DNA of 64,000 nucleotides from Oidiodendron maius Zn (Eukaryota; Ascomycota; Leotiomycetes; Myxotrichaceae): assembly GCA_000827325.1 (NCBI GenBank), contig KN832871.1, positions 2,852,001 through 2,916,000 on the forward strand. The letters run 5' to 3'. The notes beneath the pieces were generated by a model. It was not told the origin of the DNA and made no database searches. It worked only from the letters and a program-made list of their open reading frames with translations. Numbering within the stretch: position 1 is the first letter of the stretch; each line of letters opens with the position of its first letter. A program made the translations under genes and the position numbers. Below, piece by piece: positions 35,110-49,927 of this stretch.

Positions 35110-38000
35110 GCGAAGCCAGGGTCCCAACTGCCGAAGTTCCCGACAGCTTCTAAATTATGGAAACCATAAACAAGAAATTTGCCCCCACACTATCGGATAG
35201 ACTTGTCACTTAGGCAGGTACACATAAAAACAAGGGACTCAAAGATTTCTCTTTTCCTTTTAATGTTCTCTCTCTCTTTCTCTGTGACGGTTGCGCAGGT
35301 ATTAGGACCCCACTTTGGAGCGGCGGGAGGAATGGGCTGCATGGGGACATGTGATACGACATCATGGGATGAGGGATGGATGATTGGATGGAGTAACACA
35401 TTTGATAGCGCTTGTTTTCAGGGAAGGGGCTTGATAATTTTAATCTTTGCGTCCTGCATTTCGGCGTCAGCGAAGAGGCAGATGGGCGTCAGGACCATTT
35501 GTGCAAGGAAGAGGCTTCATGTTTCGTGGAATCGGAATCTCTATGGCCGCTTTTTTTAGTTTTGTTTGTAGTAATTTCTTATTGCCTCCTAACCCATAAC
35601 TTAAAAATCACCATCTCCTTCATGTGAGCCATGCACTTGTGCAATCATGCCATGCAGAGATAGTAAAGTTAGATCTGTCTCGTTGGAGACCTTGTTACGT
35701 GGGTGCGCTAGCGTTTTGTGACATGCCATCCAGATATGGACAGCCCACCATTTCCAGCACATAAATTGGAGCAAAATTTATATGCTACCTTTACGTCAAG
35801 GAAAAGAAAAGAGGAAAGGGAGACGGAAGTAGTATTGCCGGGAACTTCAGCTCGGACAGGCGATTGATGTAACATTGTGGCAGGCCTCGCTGGCAGGTAG
35901 GCATAACAAGGAAATGGCATCTGCGCAGTTACCATTCCAGCTGATGAAAAGAGTGCTGATTCCCACAGGTGGCTGCTGTGAACCGCCCCAGTGAGTGTGC
36001 ATCCCTCTTCCATTGGATATAAGACGCGAATCAGCAGGGTCTGATTTGATTTCGTATCTTCGCGGCCAATACCGAAGAGTCGTGTCACCGGATTAATTGC
36101 TCCTAATCGTGGGGTGGCCCGTGTTTACCGACGGGGCGGTCATTGTTGGCTCCAGACTTCAGCGGTTTGGCTGAGGAAAAAGCAAGAAGATATCCCACGT
36201 GGTGTTGGGATGGGGGTTCCTGGAGTTACAGGAAATGATCCAGCCCACCTAGCGTTCCTGAGAGCTCTCATACTCTTGGCCGGCTGCGACTGCTGTTCCT
36301 CACCAGAGGCAGAGTTGACCACTGCAGTGACATGTAAACTCACGGATGTCATAGATAACGCATGGGAAGAGTAGAAATATTTGAGTAACCTCGACAAACA
36401 AAAGTGTTTGAGAATTGCCAGTAATGAGGGAAATGGCGCCTTACGTACGTCCAAATGGCCTCGCTGTGTGGCAGTATAACCCGCTCCTCTTGCCCGTAAA
36501 TGGGGCCACCAATTCCTTTCCATGGGCAAAAGAGAAATCAGCACTGGTCGTGGCCATGTCGTCGGGATGCAGAGCAGGAAGCATGCCCAGCTGACCACCT
36601 CTCAAACCTCTGGCGATCCAAGTGCTGACGATACTACCCTGATCGGAGTTTCTACTCAGTGTGCCGACGGTGGTAATTTAATAGTAACGCACCTGGCGGG
36701 CCTAGAGGTGTGGGCGAATTGCGCTATCCGCTCGTGGTGGATGGATTCTAGAATATGCCTGGGAGGCAACATGCTGTACGACGTTGAGCTCGCTTAACCA
36801 CCACTCCTTACCCCCTGAATCACACCCACTCACCTTGAACTCCTGTACAGTGGAAGTGTACTTCTGTACCTATAGACCAGTCAGTCATTTCCTCGAATTT
36901 CTATTTGACGTTGCCAGTGCTCTGTACTTATCTTCTCCAGGACGCTGCAACCAGAGCAACACCCCGGCAGTGTGCATGTCGAGTCGAGAGGTTACCTCGA
37001 GCTGTCCTAGACCGTACAATTAACGTCTCTACGAGCCCAGATTGGGCTTTGTTTCCAGATACAGTAGCAAGGCCGTCTCTATCGCATCTGGCTCGACATC
37101 TATTCGTCGCCGGGCATGACAGCATATGAGGCCTTTCTGTGCCGCGAATCTTCTTGCATATGCTTTAGTCGTTCGGGCTTAGTACATCTTGGCATAATTG
37201 ATAACATGTAGTGTTTGAAGGTAGATGTTTGACTAGCACCAAAATCGCTTGCAAGTCAGTTACAACATGAGAGTTAAGGGAAAACCCACAACATGAAATA
37301 GAGAATCATTGGAAAGGAAATTCATTAGCCACCGTCATCTGATAGATGGCCCGCACCTTCACTTACCCATCAGGACACTTTGGTACCTATATGTTCGATC
37401 TACTCACACCGACAGAGCGACCTCTCAAGCCCCGCTTTCTATACTTTGTCTCCCCCAGCACTGGGGAGGACCCATCGAACGGACACTTGTGGCGTCCATG
37501 GCGTCATCACCTATCACCAGATCCATCGTCACTGTGCCTGTCGCCGAAAATATTCCAATTGGGACCTCTAACCGTTCTTGTGGACCAAGGAGATAAGACA
37601 ATCTCTTCCGACAATTCTTTCCCATTCCAAAGCTTTCGCTTCAAGCCCCTGTAAGAAAGCTGCCTAATATGCCTCCGATAGCATGTCATCATGAGCCGCC
37701 TTACTTGGTGTCGTACATTTGGATTGGTAGCAAGAGCAGGGACATTTGTGAGATCGCGGTACTGTATATATATGAGGGCTAGGATTCCCCTTAGAAAAAG
37801 AAAAAGCTTGCAGCATAACTTGATACCTGCTATGCTCAGGGTAGCAATCAACACCTGAGAGCTTCTCTTATTGTTTGAAACAAGCCTCTTTCAGCTCGAG
37901 AGCTCCAAAGTCGTTTCCCTCTAAGCAAGTCATCTCCATCTTCAAATCACCCTCTATATCGTACTCACGAATCTCAGCCAACACACAAAATCTTTTTGCC
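35110..38000. other. Intergenic region
   Basis: No gene can be supported. The frame at 37346-37654 (102 codons) has an ATG but no family signature. About 37800-38000 is probably the promoter and leader of the small Cys-rich gene: it turns CT-rich and ends in CAAAATCTTTTTGCC just before the ATG. Confidence 0.4.
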
Positions 38001-38340
38001 ATGGCTCAAGAAGTTAGTGGTAGCGATAATTCTGAAGGTTGCTGCATTGGCGGGTTTGTCATCAAGACCTGTGGTAGCTGTCAAGGACAGCCTCGGATGT
38101 TTGTCCATCAATATCATTACCAGAAACCCACGTGACTGACACATGTGCAGCGTATCAAAGTGCAAGGGGTGTAAAGGCGCAGGCGCTATCAGATCTCCAT
38201 GCCTTGTGCATGCTGCTTCTGCAACCGATTACACTGTGCAGTCCGGCACAACCTCTGGCGGAAGCGCTGGCTATGGAGGCTCGTACGGCAGTAAGCCCCA
38301 ATATGGCCAAGACCATAGCTCCACGTCGAGTCAGCAATAA
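38001..38340 (+). CDS. Small Cys-rich protein with paired CxxC motifs, 95 aa, two exons
   Basis: The single-frame reading hides this gene. Exon 1 is 38001-38098 (MAQEVSGSDNSEGCCIGG...) and exon 2 is 38151-38340. The 52 bp intron has a GTTTGT donor, a CTGAC branch-like site and a TGCAG acceptor, and joins phase-2 halves. The spliced protein has cysteines at 24, 27, 37 and 40 spaced C-x2-C-x9-C-x2-C, a layout expected to hold one zinc ion. Each pair is followed by Gly residues (CGSCQGQ, CKGCKGAG), like the CxxCxGxG repeats of DnaJ proteins but only two copies. The tail is Gly/Ser/Tyr/Gln-rich (YGGSYGSKPQYGQ) and probably disordered. There is no signal peptide, so it is intracellular. I do not recognise the family. 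The donor is non-consensus, which lowers certainty. Confidence 0.6.
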
Positions 38341-41300
38341 AATCAACCACGGATCAGGCCGGGATTCTGTAATTGGCTGTGTGCGTTCTCGTCCTGTCGT
38401 TTCTTACATAGTTTTTTTAGAGTCAACCCGCATTCCCACGGAAAGACTCTTGTGGAATCATGTCGTGGTTCTTTCGTTTTTGAAGCGGCAGCTGCGCATG
38501 TGGGATTAGTTGATTGCTAGGCTACAGAGCCATGCATTGTATTGAGAAGCATACCAGAGCTCAATATCACCCATATGCCAATAAATCAGTAGTTTCCCAT
38601 GCAATCACCAAGATATCTCCCGCATAAACGTGCAGCGTCGTTGCAAACACATGGCCAGGCTACTAAAGAGTTGTATCGACTTCGACCAGGGAGCTCGACC
38701 GCTTCATCTCATATGAATGCAACGCTTCCGCTAACTCAACGACAGCTATGCCACACGGTAGCATCTCATGAGGGACTCCCACAGCAAAGCTGCCAGCTCT
38801 TGTGCACTTGGGCCGTCGGTAGTATATCAGTGAGAGACGTCTCAGTGGAATAGCCAGACTAGCAGGTGACGTGCCTCCTATCTCGTGTTCGAGCAATGTA
38901 CCGTACACCAAACTCTGTGATCACCACCAGGAGCTCGAAAAGATGCGAAGCGGGGGCGACGTGACACCGATTGCTGACTTTTATAGCAGGATTATGATCT
39001 GGTCGAGAGTCGGACAGCTACTCAGGCTCCAGGGGGCAGAGATAGGGTGATCTTCCGTGAAAGGTGACAAATGCGTAATAACATTAGGAGGCTTGGACAG
39101 CGATGGCCCAATTTGAAGTAAGATGCTATTATTTAAGATTTTCAAGCTTGATACTAATGAATGCCGAGTTTGGTTGGTGGACTTGCGAGTGCATATTCCC
39201 TGACACGTTCACTGGCAGTGAAGGCTTCGTGAGTAATGTATTTGATATACTGTATAACCGGGGCCTGAATCCGAGCCATTATAAATAAGGTGACACCGAC
39301 AGAGTCGGTACTTGCTGACTTTGAGGGTCTAGCATCATGCTGCTGTCAATTTAGCTCTGCGCGGCGTTGAAGTTACGGGGGCGAATGTTGCTAATGATAT
39401 GTTTGTTCTGGGTAGTTGTAGACTGGCCATGTGCGAAATATTCATCCGTGCAGTGAATGGTGAGAGGGTAGGGTTACCAAAGGAGTATATTTCAAATAAG
39501 GATGAAATGCTCAGCAAACAAGCTTGTGGTCAAGTGGTCATATTCACGAGTTCAACTGACAATTCCTTAGGCTCGTCAAAACTCGCATAGTCGAGCTTCA
39601 TTTCGGTAATTCCCCCTTCTAGTATCGCTAACCGATTCTAGGACTAAAGCTATCCCTGCGACAACTACCCCGACGACAACTGAACCTCGTCCTGGCGCAG
39701 CCATTAGCTTAAGAGGGATAGAGACGGGCCTGCAGGTAAGTTACCTCACTATAAAAATGGCCACTAATTGCCTCCAGAACGACAAATAACTCTCGTCTCT
39801 TAATACGCCAGCAACGATATAATAGTATGCAATCTCCTAACCATTCTGACCACTTGACCACAAGCCTAATAATTTTTTTAAAAAAATCTTTCATCTGCCT
39901 GTTCTGTATAGCTATGATAAAGACTTGACGATACCTGCTGTACCCAGCAGGCTTACTGGCCAGCTGGCACCTCGTACTGGACACCGCTGTTGCACTCGCA
40001 CTCGCACAACTCAATTCGAGGGTTTGGGACTAAGACACCTCATCCACGAAAGAATGCTCGAGAATTGTCTCCTCCCATTTACTCAACACTTGAGGCGAAT
40101 AGTGGAATTAAGAAGTATTCATTCTGTAAGTAGAGAGAGCCGCTTGAAAAGTCGACTCCATTGCCTCCATCGCATCAAATAGCAAGAATGACGCACACCA
40201 AATACCGGCGTTCCTAACTCACTCTATGATTTTCCTAACAACATTAATCTTCCTCATCAATCACCTCGCCTCCCTTCATCTTCCCTTATTGATTGCAAAC
40301 CTTGAAGCCCAGACTCACGCCCCGCTGGAATAAATCTGGACATAAGTACATTGCAGCTGAGACAGTCATATCTCAATCCACTCTCTCCAATATTTTGGGA
40401 CAGCCATTAGCCTGTGACTATATCTGCCGTTACAATGCGTTCGGGTCAAGCGCTGCACAGTAAGTACAGTACAGTTCCTGGTAGGTGGTGTAGTGTGATG
40501 TCTCAGCGGAGCCAGTCCCTGTTTCCTCCGCCGCCCCTGTCATCTGCAATAACGTCCCTCATACGAGATCCGGCGACTCATCACTAGATTCAAGCCTCTA
40601 TCCTTTCATTACTCTTTTTGGGCTTTTGCTTTTGTTTCCCTTTCGTTCACACGCCTTAGCAGATGTCTTTTTTTGGAGTAAGGGATAAAACAACCACGTG
40701 ATGTTCAAATTTGGGGGGACGGCGATCCTTCGGTTATTTCCGTCCTCGTCTCCACCCCCGTGGGCCCGGGGCGGTCGCCCAGACGTGCAACAAAAGTTAT
40801 AACCCGACATTTGATTGGTTAGAATGTCAATAGGTGAATTTTCAATCACTGGCGTATCACGTGGACAATAGAAACCATGGCCAACCACAACAGAATGCGG
40901 CCTCTAATAGAGTAATGGATTATGGAATGAAATGGGGGATAGATACCAAGCCAGAATGACGCGAGAGTAGCGAGTCTCATATAAACTGCGTTCGATCTTC
41001 ACTCGCTCGTGGGAATTGCTTGCGTGATTTTTATCACCTGATGCAATGACCTCTCCTATGTTATTGCTTGCCTCGGTATCGCACGTCATTACACGACATT
41101 GCAGCCCTCGGCTAGAAACTTCCAGACGGCGCCTAGCTGCATGGCTCCCGTTTAACTCACCTCATTAATTCTTCTTTTTTTTGGGGCTCAGGCGGTCAGT
41201 CATCAGGAACCGCGTTGCCTTTTTTTTCTTTTGACTCTCGATACCCCAGACAGTGACGTCGGCTAGCCGCGGCTCCGGCTCTGCTCCAGGGGCAAAGCAA

Positions 41301-42104
41301 AAACTCCGGAGGAAAAGGAGGCGCTGATGACCTAAGTGCTGCGTGATGGTCAGGAACACATTTGCTTCTGCTCGGATTGGAAATTGCTGCTCCAGGGGGG
41401 TGTTGGTTCAATTGCCAAGGTGATATCATGTTCGTGCGGAAATTTGGCTCGACACAGCGGGCAATACGAAAATACACGGCGCCCACCGCGAGATGGAAGA
41501 ACCATGTCGAAGCCAGAATCAAATTAATTAACCCGCCCACGGGGCCTGCGCCTGTGTGAGGGCCCGTCCAAAAGTACAACGTGACATGGAAAGCAAAACG
41601 GCGCCCAGACTGAAGGTAAAAGAATTCGTGGTCACGCTGAGTGACGACTGGCTGCTTGAGTTTCTCGGGGGTAATGAGAACCTCAGGCGGCACGGTGATT
41701 GGCCGAGCGCCGCGACGCTTTAGTCAAGGCAACCCCCTCTCGTGATCTGCCAACTTCAGTTAACGGCAAGGTGGCAATCCATCGTGAGAATCTTGCCATC
41801 TGCCGCCGCGATGGCTGAATTGATGAGGGCCATGGCCTGACTGGTATATAAGGTAAGGGCGGGTAGGTGGCATCCCCTCTCTTTCCTTCCCCTCCTCTTC
41901 TCTCTCCATCAGCAGCATCATCAACATCAACATCATTGACCTCTCATCCCCATCATCGCCAATTCCTCGCTCATCTACCAGCTCTCCATCTCTCTTCATC
42001 CCCTCGACCTCAACCCCTGGAAGCCCAGCTCTCACAGCTCCTTCTACCCCCTCCATACCACTCTACTCCTCACCCACACCAATATTCCCATCTCCGTCAC
42101 CTCA
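38341..42104. other. Long intergenic region before the GRGGxGN gene
   Basis: No gene can be supported over 3.7 kb. Two E-box-type sites, CACGTGAT (40695-40702) and ATCACGTG (40856-40863), lie 160 bp apart without an adjacent gene. A small hairpin ACCGAC-AGA-GTCGGT is at 39295-39309. The minus-strand frame 41196-41693 looks random. The last 260 bp form the promoter and leader of the next gene. Confidence 0.4.
41845..41878 (+). promoter_or_regulatory. TATA box and CCCCT element upstream of the GRGGxGN gene
   Basis: TATATAAG at 41845-41852 lies about 255 bp before the start codon and is followed by a CCCCT stress-type core at 41874-41878 and a CT-rich leader. The combination resembles TATA-driven, inducible fungal promoters. 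Assigned by pattern only. Confidence 0.4.
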
Positions 42105-42542
42105 ATGCCCAGCTACACCATCACCGAACCCCACCCCACCGCCCGCAACTACATCCACTCCGGCCGGGGCGGTGCCGGCAACACCTTCAAGGCCCCCAAG
42201 ACCTCTAACCCACGCACCGCCTCGGGGCCGGCCTCCCACTTCGAGAACGGCCTGCCCCAGACTTCCAGCAAGTTCAGCAGCGGCCGAGGCGGCGCGGGGA
42301 ACATCCACCTCACTTCCGAGAAGGCCCCATTCTCCTTTGATGATGAACTCGACCGCCAGCGCACGCGCGAGCAGAAGATGCGATCGGGCGCCACCTACCA
42401 CGTCGGTCGTGGAGGCGCCGGCAACTGCACCTCGGCCATCCCAGCGTCGGGCAGAAAAGATTCTATGAGCTCGGTGGATACGGATGCCAGCGGCCGTAGC
42501 GGCTTCCTCGGACGCCTGAGCCACTCCTTTGGACGAGAATGA
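42105..42542 (+). CDS. GRGGxGN-repeat protein (DUF3602, Par32/Amu1-like), 145 aa
   Basis: A single exon of 145 residues. The motif GRGGAGN appears three times, near residues 20-26, 60-66 and 101-107 (SGRGGAGNTFK, SSGRGGAGNIHL, VGRGGAGNCTS), which is the hallmark of the DUF3602 family. The rest is Ser/Pro-rich and disordered, and the C-terminus is basic and aromatic (GFLGRLSHSFGRE), possibly an amphipathic membrane-binding helix. In yeast the family member Par32/Amu1 acts below TORC1 and Npr1 and inhibits ammonium transporters of the Mep family. The same job here is an inference from the motif. The promoter has a TATA box and a CCCCT element. Confidence 0.88.
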   Translation: MPSYTITEPHPTARNYIHSGRGGAGNTFKAPKTSNPRTASGPASHFENGLPQTSSKFSSGRGGAGNIHLTSEKAPFSFDDELDRQRTREQKMRSGATYHVGRGGAGNCTSAIPASGRKDSMSSVDTDASGRSGFLGRLSHSFGRE

Positions 42543-43302
42543 GCATCAGCACGAGGATGATGCGCCTTTTGGCTGAGGCGTCACGCCCGCATTCTCGCCT
42601 CCCGGCCTACATTCTCTACATGTCTCTTATCTGCGTTACCACGCACATATTTCATCTAAATAAAAACCTTCAAAAGATGGTATAGCATCATAGCACGGCG
42701 TTTATCTGCACGACATATTTTTGCAACTTGCATTTCGTCTTGTACTTTTGGCGCGGGCGAAGCGGGGAACAAAGAAATGAAAAAAGCTTGGGACCTCAGG
42801 ACAAGGACTGGCTGGCAGACTCCGGTATATACATTGTCTTGGTGAACTTCACGAATCTCTTCCTGGTCGAGCAACTTAGCGATGCGAGGAAAATACCACC
42901 CCCAACATTTTTTCATGATACCCGATGGTTAGGGGGGTGTATTTTGGCATTTAGGGGAAATGGAGTTAGCGGTTTTGAATCATGAACATAAGATCTAGAA
43001 AATATAAGATCGTTACATTCATTTGTAGCTACTTGTGATTATACTAAGTTCGTTAAGCACCTCTTAGGACTCCTTTCCAGACTGGTCCCTAAATTGTAAG
43101 GGCTGGGTCTGGGATGCAGAAGACACTATTGAGGTTGAAAGGCAGGTACCGGCTGAGCTTGATATACGCGGGAGGGTTTAGTGCAGAGCGTGGTGTTCGG
43201 GTCCTTAGGAAGAAGATTAGGAACTTCGGGCTCGACGTAAGAAATACCAGTTTGCTAAGTAGGTAGGTAGGTAGGCGTTATAATGATTAGATTCAGGGTA
43301 TT
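42543..43302. other. 3' flank of the GRGGxGN gene, GTAG microsatellite
   Basis: No gene is seen. A short AGGT/GTAG tandem run lies at about 43257-43275, just before the duplicated block that borders the gap. Confidence 0.45.
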
Positions 43303-43786
43303 TAGAGATACTAGCCGTAGGGATGCGCTACTTATATTCGCACCGCCCTGACCAGAAAGGGTAATCTTAGTAATATTCGCTCAAGAAATCCTTTTAACGT
43401 CCATAGACTTGTTATTATCCCTCGTCTTATTATCATTGTTTCAAATCAATGGAAAGTACTCCCTCGACCCTTAAGCAAACCCAAAATTTGATCCTTACTC
43501 AAAAGTAGGTATAAGTCATCGCGTTAATCTACGATGTAGAAAACATAGTTCAGTGGTGGAAACCTTCAGCAGGTAGCACAGTCCTATACAATACTATAAT
43601 CAACTGGCGGAATGCTCCCCAAACGCTGTATCCCGAACAATCTTCCGATGCCAACGCGCGAGAACTCGTTTTCTTCTTCACACCGTTTGAGAAGGAGGAC
43701 AGAATATACTTTGTCATAGCGGGACCCGAGTCCAAGGACTCGCGAATTGAACCCCAGACCCGTAGCTCAGCTGTCTCTGCTAAGAT
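43303..43786. repeat. Left copy of a 484 bp direct repeat ending exactly at the N gap
   Basis: This block is identical, base for base by eye, to 44779-45262. It ends at the last base before the N run, and its partner begins at the first base after it. That geometry fits an unmerged overlap between two contig ends. Confidence 0.95.
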
Positions 43787-44778
43787 NNNNNNNNNNNNNN
43801 NNNNNNNNNNNNNNNNNNNNNNNNNNNNNNNNNNNNNNNNNNNNNNNNNNNNNNNNNNNNNNNNNNNNNNNNNNNNNNNNNNNNNNNNNNNNNNNNNNNN
43901 NNNNNNNNNNNNNNNNNNNNNNNNNNNNNNNNNNNNNNNNNNNNNNNNNNNNNNNNNNNNNNNNNNNNNNNNNNNNNNNNNNNNNNNNNNNNNNNNNNNN
44001 NNNNNNNNNNNNNNNNNNNNNNNNNNNNNNNNNNNNNNNNNNNNNNNNNNNNNNNNNNNNNNNNNNNNNNNNNNNNNNNNNNNNNNNNNNNNNNNNNNNN
44101 NNNNNNNNNNNNNNNNNNNNNNNNNNNNNNNNNNNNNNNNNNNNNNNNNNNNNNNNNNNNNNNNNNNNNNNNNNNNNNNNNNNNNNNNNNNNNNNNNNNN
44201 NNNNNNNNNNNNNNNNNNNNNNNNNNNNNNNNNNNNNNNNNNNNNNNNNNNNNNNNNNNNNNNNNNNNNNNNNNNNNNNNNNNNNNNNNNNNNNNNNNNN
44301 NNNNNNNNNNNNNNNNNNNNNNNNNNNNNNNNNNNNNNNNNNNNNNNNNNNNNNNNNNNNNNNNNNNNNNNNNNNNNNNNNNNNNNNNNNNNNNNNNNNN
44401 NNNNNNNNNNNNNNNNNNNNNNNNNNNNNNNNNNNNNNNNNNNNNNNNNNNNNNNNNNNNNNNNNNNNNNNNNNNNNNNNNNNNNNNNNNNNNNNNNNNN
44501 NNNNNNNNNNNNNNNNNNNNNNNNNNNNNNNNNNNNNNNNNNNNNNNNNNNNNNNNNNNNNNNNNNNNNNNNNNNNNNNNNNNNNNNNNNNNNNNNNNNN
44601 NNNNNNNNNNNNNNNNNNNNNNNNNNNNNNNNNNNNNNNNNNNNNNNNNNNNNNNNNNNNNNNNNNNNNNNNNNNNNNNNNNNNNNNNNNNNNNNNNNNN
44701 NNNNNNNNNNNNNNNNNNNNNNNNNNNNNNNNNNNNNNNNNNNNNNNNNNNNNNNNNNNNNNNNNNNNNNNNNNNNNN
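43787..44778. other. Assembly gap (992 N)
   Basis: A run of unknown bases. It carries no information, and any open frame drawn through it is meaningless. Confidence 0.99.
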
Positions 44779-45262
44779 TAGAGATACTAGCCGTAGGGAT
44801 GCGCTACTTATATTCGCACCGCCCTGACCAGAAAGGGTAATCTTAGTAATATTCGCTCAAGAAATCCTTTTAACGTCCATAGACTTGTTATTATCCCTCG
44901 TCTTATTATCATTGTTTCAAATCAATGGAAAGTACTCCCTCGACCCTTAAGCAAACCCAAAATTTGATCCTTACTCAAAAGTAGGTATAAGTCATCGCGT
45001 TAATCTACGATGTAGAAAACATAGTTCAGTGGTGGAAACCTTCAGCAGGTAGCACAGTCCTATACAATACTATAATCAACTGGCGGAATGCTCCCCAAAC
45101 GCTGTATCCCGAACAATCTTCCGATGCCAACGCGCGAGAACTCGTTTTCTTCTTCACACCGTTTGAGAAGGAGGACAGAATATACTTTGTCATAGCGGGA
45201 CCCGAGTCCAAGGACTCGCGAATTGAACCCCAGACCCGTAGCTCAGCTGTCTCTGCTAAGAT
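44779..45262. repeat. Right copy of the 484 bp direct repeat starting exactly after the N gap
   Basis: Identical to 43303-43786. Unique sequence continues only after 45262. A minus-strand frame in the block (about 45026-45295) has no family signature that I recognise. Confidence 0.95.
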
Positions 45263-45849
45263 CAGAAGGTCGTACCATAGGTAGGCATTCAACATGTCAT
45301 AGATAGAGCGTGGATGGACAGCAAGCTACTCCGCGCGGTGTCCAATAAATTTCTTCTATGGAGCCTATACTGGGGCAGGTTTAGTTTGGGGGTGAAGGGG
45401 GGAATTTATCGCTGTCCCAGGTGCTGCAGTCAGGCATTGAAAGTATTCTCGAAACCAGATAAATGCAGGACAGCTTTTCTGCGACAATACTATGTCTGAG
45501 ACAGGACAGAACAGAAGTCCCCGTGTCTAATGCGCCAAGTTTAATCGATATAATTCGATAGTAACAACTAGTCCTGCTCTCCATCTTCAAAAGAGTGGAA
45601 GCTCTCCATAAGCTACCCCTGTCTCGCCCCTGCACGTCGAGCTTCTTCCGTGCACAAATCGCCAACGGCCAACGCGAACCTCAGGAGAAAAAGAACAGAC
45701 CACGACAAGAAACACCATCGCCGCCCACGAAAACCCACCAATTCCTCTCACCACCGCAATCCATCACCCTCCTCCTACCTCTCCCTTTCTCGCCCGCCTG
45801 GCAACAACTCCACTCCCCTCTCCTTGATCATAGCGCCAACGCCATCACC
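45263..45849. promoter_or_regulatory. Arp1 upstream region and leader
   Basis: The last 150 bp are rich in C and A (CACCAC, CTCC runs), typical of a fungal 5' leader. The Arp1 frame is open upstream of the start but reads as leader sequence. No other gene is seen. Confidence 0.45.
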
Positions 45850-47257
45850 ATGGGTGACACTCTCCACAACGCCCCCATCGTGCTGGACAATGGGTCCGGC
45901 ACGATCCGAGCGGGCTTCGCGGGCGAGGACAACCCCAAGTGCTATTTTCCTTCTTTTGTCGGCCGGCCGAAGCACCTGCGTGTGCTGGCAGGCGCGCTCG
46001 AGGGCGACGTGTTCATCGGTCAACGCGCCCAGGAGCTCAGGGGCTTGTTGCGGATTCGGTATCCGCTGGAGCACGGCATCGTGACAGACTGGGACGACAT
46101 GGAGCGCATCTGGGAGTGGGTGTATGGTGAGGGCCTGAAGACGCTGAGTGAAGAGGTAAGTTTAATTTTACAGTCGGGAGTTGAGATGGGGGATGAGTAT
46201 GCTGGGAATGTGGGACTGCGAGATGGGTGGAGATCTCAGGATAGGCCAACAGCTCGGAAAAATCGAGGATAGGGAGAAAAGATTCTTACAGATTAATGCT
46301 AACACCTCCCAGCACCCCGTCCTCCTCACCGAACCCCCCCTCAACCCACGTAGCAACCGCGACACTGCTGCCCAGATCCTCTTCGAGACCTTCAACGTGC
46401 CCGCGCTGTACACATCCATCCAAGCCGTCCTCTCCCTCTACGCCTCCGGCCGCACCACCGGCATTGTGCTTGACTCCGGTGACGGCGTCACCCATGCCGT
46501 CCCCGTCTACGAGGGATTCTCAATGCCCTCCTCCATCCGCAGGATCGATGTCGCGGGCAGGGACGTCACAGAGTACCTACAATCCCTTCTGCGAAAATCG
46601 GGCTACATATTCCATACCAGTGCTGAGAAGGAGGTGGTTAGGATGATCAAGGAGAAGGTTAGTTATATCGCTGCGAATCCAAAGCAGGAGGAGAAGGAGT
46701 GGGCTGCGGCGAAGGTGGGCGCTGGCAAGGCGGTGGAGTATGTGCTACCGGATGGGAATAAGATTAAGGTATGCTTGATCACTTGTGCATTCAACTCTAT
46801 CCTGGGTGGTCCTTTGCTAACTGATACAGATCGGCGCGGAACGTTTCAGAGCGCCGGAAATTCTCTTCGACCCCGAGATCATCGGCCTCGAGTATCCTGG
46901 CGTCCAACAAATTGTAGTCGATGCTATCAACCGCACAGACCTGGACCTGCGCAAGTCACTATTTGGCAACATTGTGCTGTCCGGCGGAAGCACGCTGACG
47001 AAGGGCTTTGGCGATAGGCTGCTGCACGAGGTGCAGCGGTTAGCTGTTAAAGATATGCGGATCAAGATCTTCGCCCCCCCAGAGAGGAAGTATACTACTT
47101 GGATTGGGGGGAGTATCTTGGCTGGCTTGACGACGTTTAGAAAGGTATGAGGATCTTGAAATTGACCTGTGGATGCTTTCTAATATTTTGCTAGATGCTA
47201 GTCAGTATCGACGACTGGCACGAGAACCCAGATATCATTCATACCAAGTTCCCATAG
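45850..47257 (+). CDS. arp1: Actin-related protein 1 (centractin, dynactin filament subunit), 379 aa, four exons
   Basis: Arp1 forms the short actin-like filament of dynactin, the dynein activator that moves nuclei and endosomes in hyphae (Neurospora ro-4, Aspergillus nudK). Exons are 45850-46155, 46313-46768, 46830-47144 and 47195-47257; all introns fall between codons. The N-terminus reads [20 protein letters not shown] (phosphate-1 loop DNGSG), followed by [12 protein letters not shown] and [16 protein letters not shown]. The adenosine and hinge segments include [38 protein letters not shown] and [37 protein letters not shown] is the conserved C-terminal block. The length equals the family norm (about 380). 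The alternative, actin itself, is excluded by the Arp1-type N-terminus and the short divergent end. Confidence 0.96.

Positions 47258-49927
<2,670 letters not shown>

Noticed and set aside
37346-37654. 102-codon plus-strand frame
   Set aside because: No recognisable domain, overlapping frames of similar length in other phases, and no clear splice partner.
41196-41693. 165-codon minus-strand frame
   Set aside because: Mixed composition with no domain, spans a poly-A/T stretch, and overlaps other random frames.
45215-45262. tRNA-like pieces in the duplicated block (GAATTGAACCCC and TAGCTCAGCTG)
   Set aside because: The T-arm-like piece is in minus orientation and the D-arm-like piece in plus orientation, and the supposed T stem does not pair. 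No cloverleaf can be formed.
43303-45262. LTR retrotransposon with two LTRs around the gap
   Set aside because: The copies stop exactly at the gap edges, and no target-site duplication, primer-binding site or retroelement protein is visible. An unmerged contig overlap is simpler.
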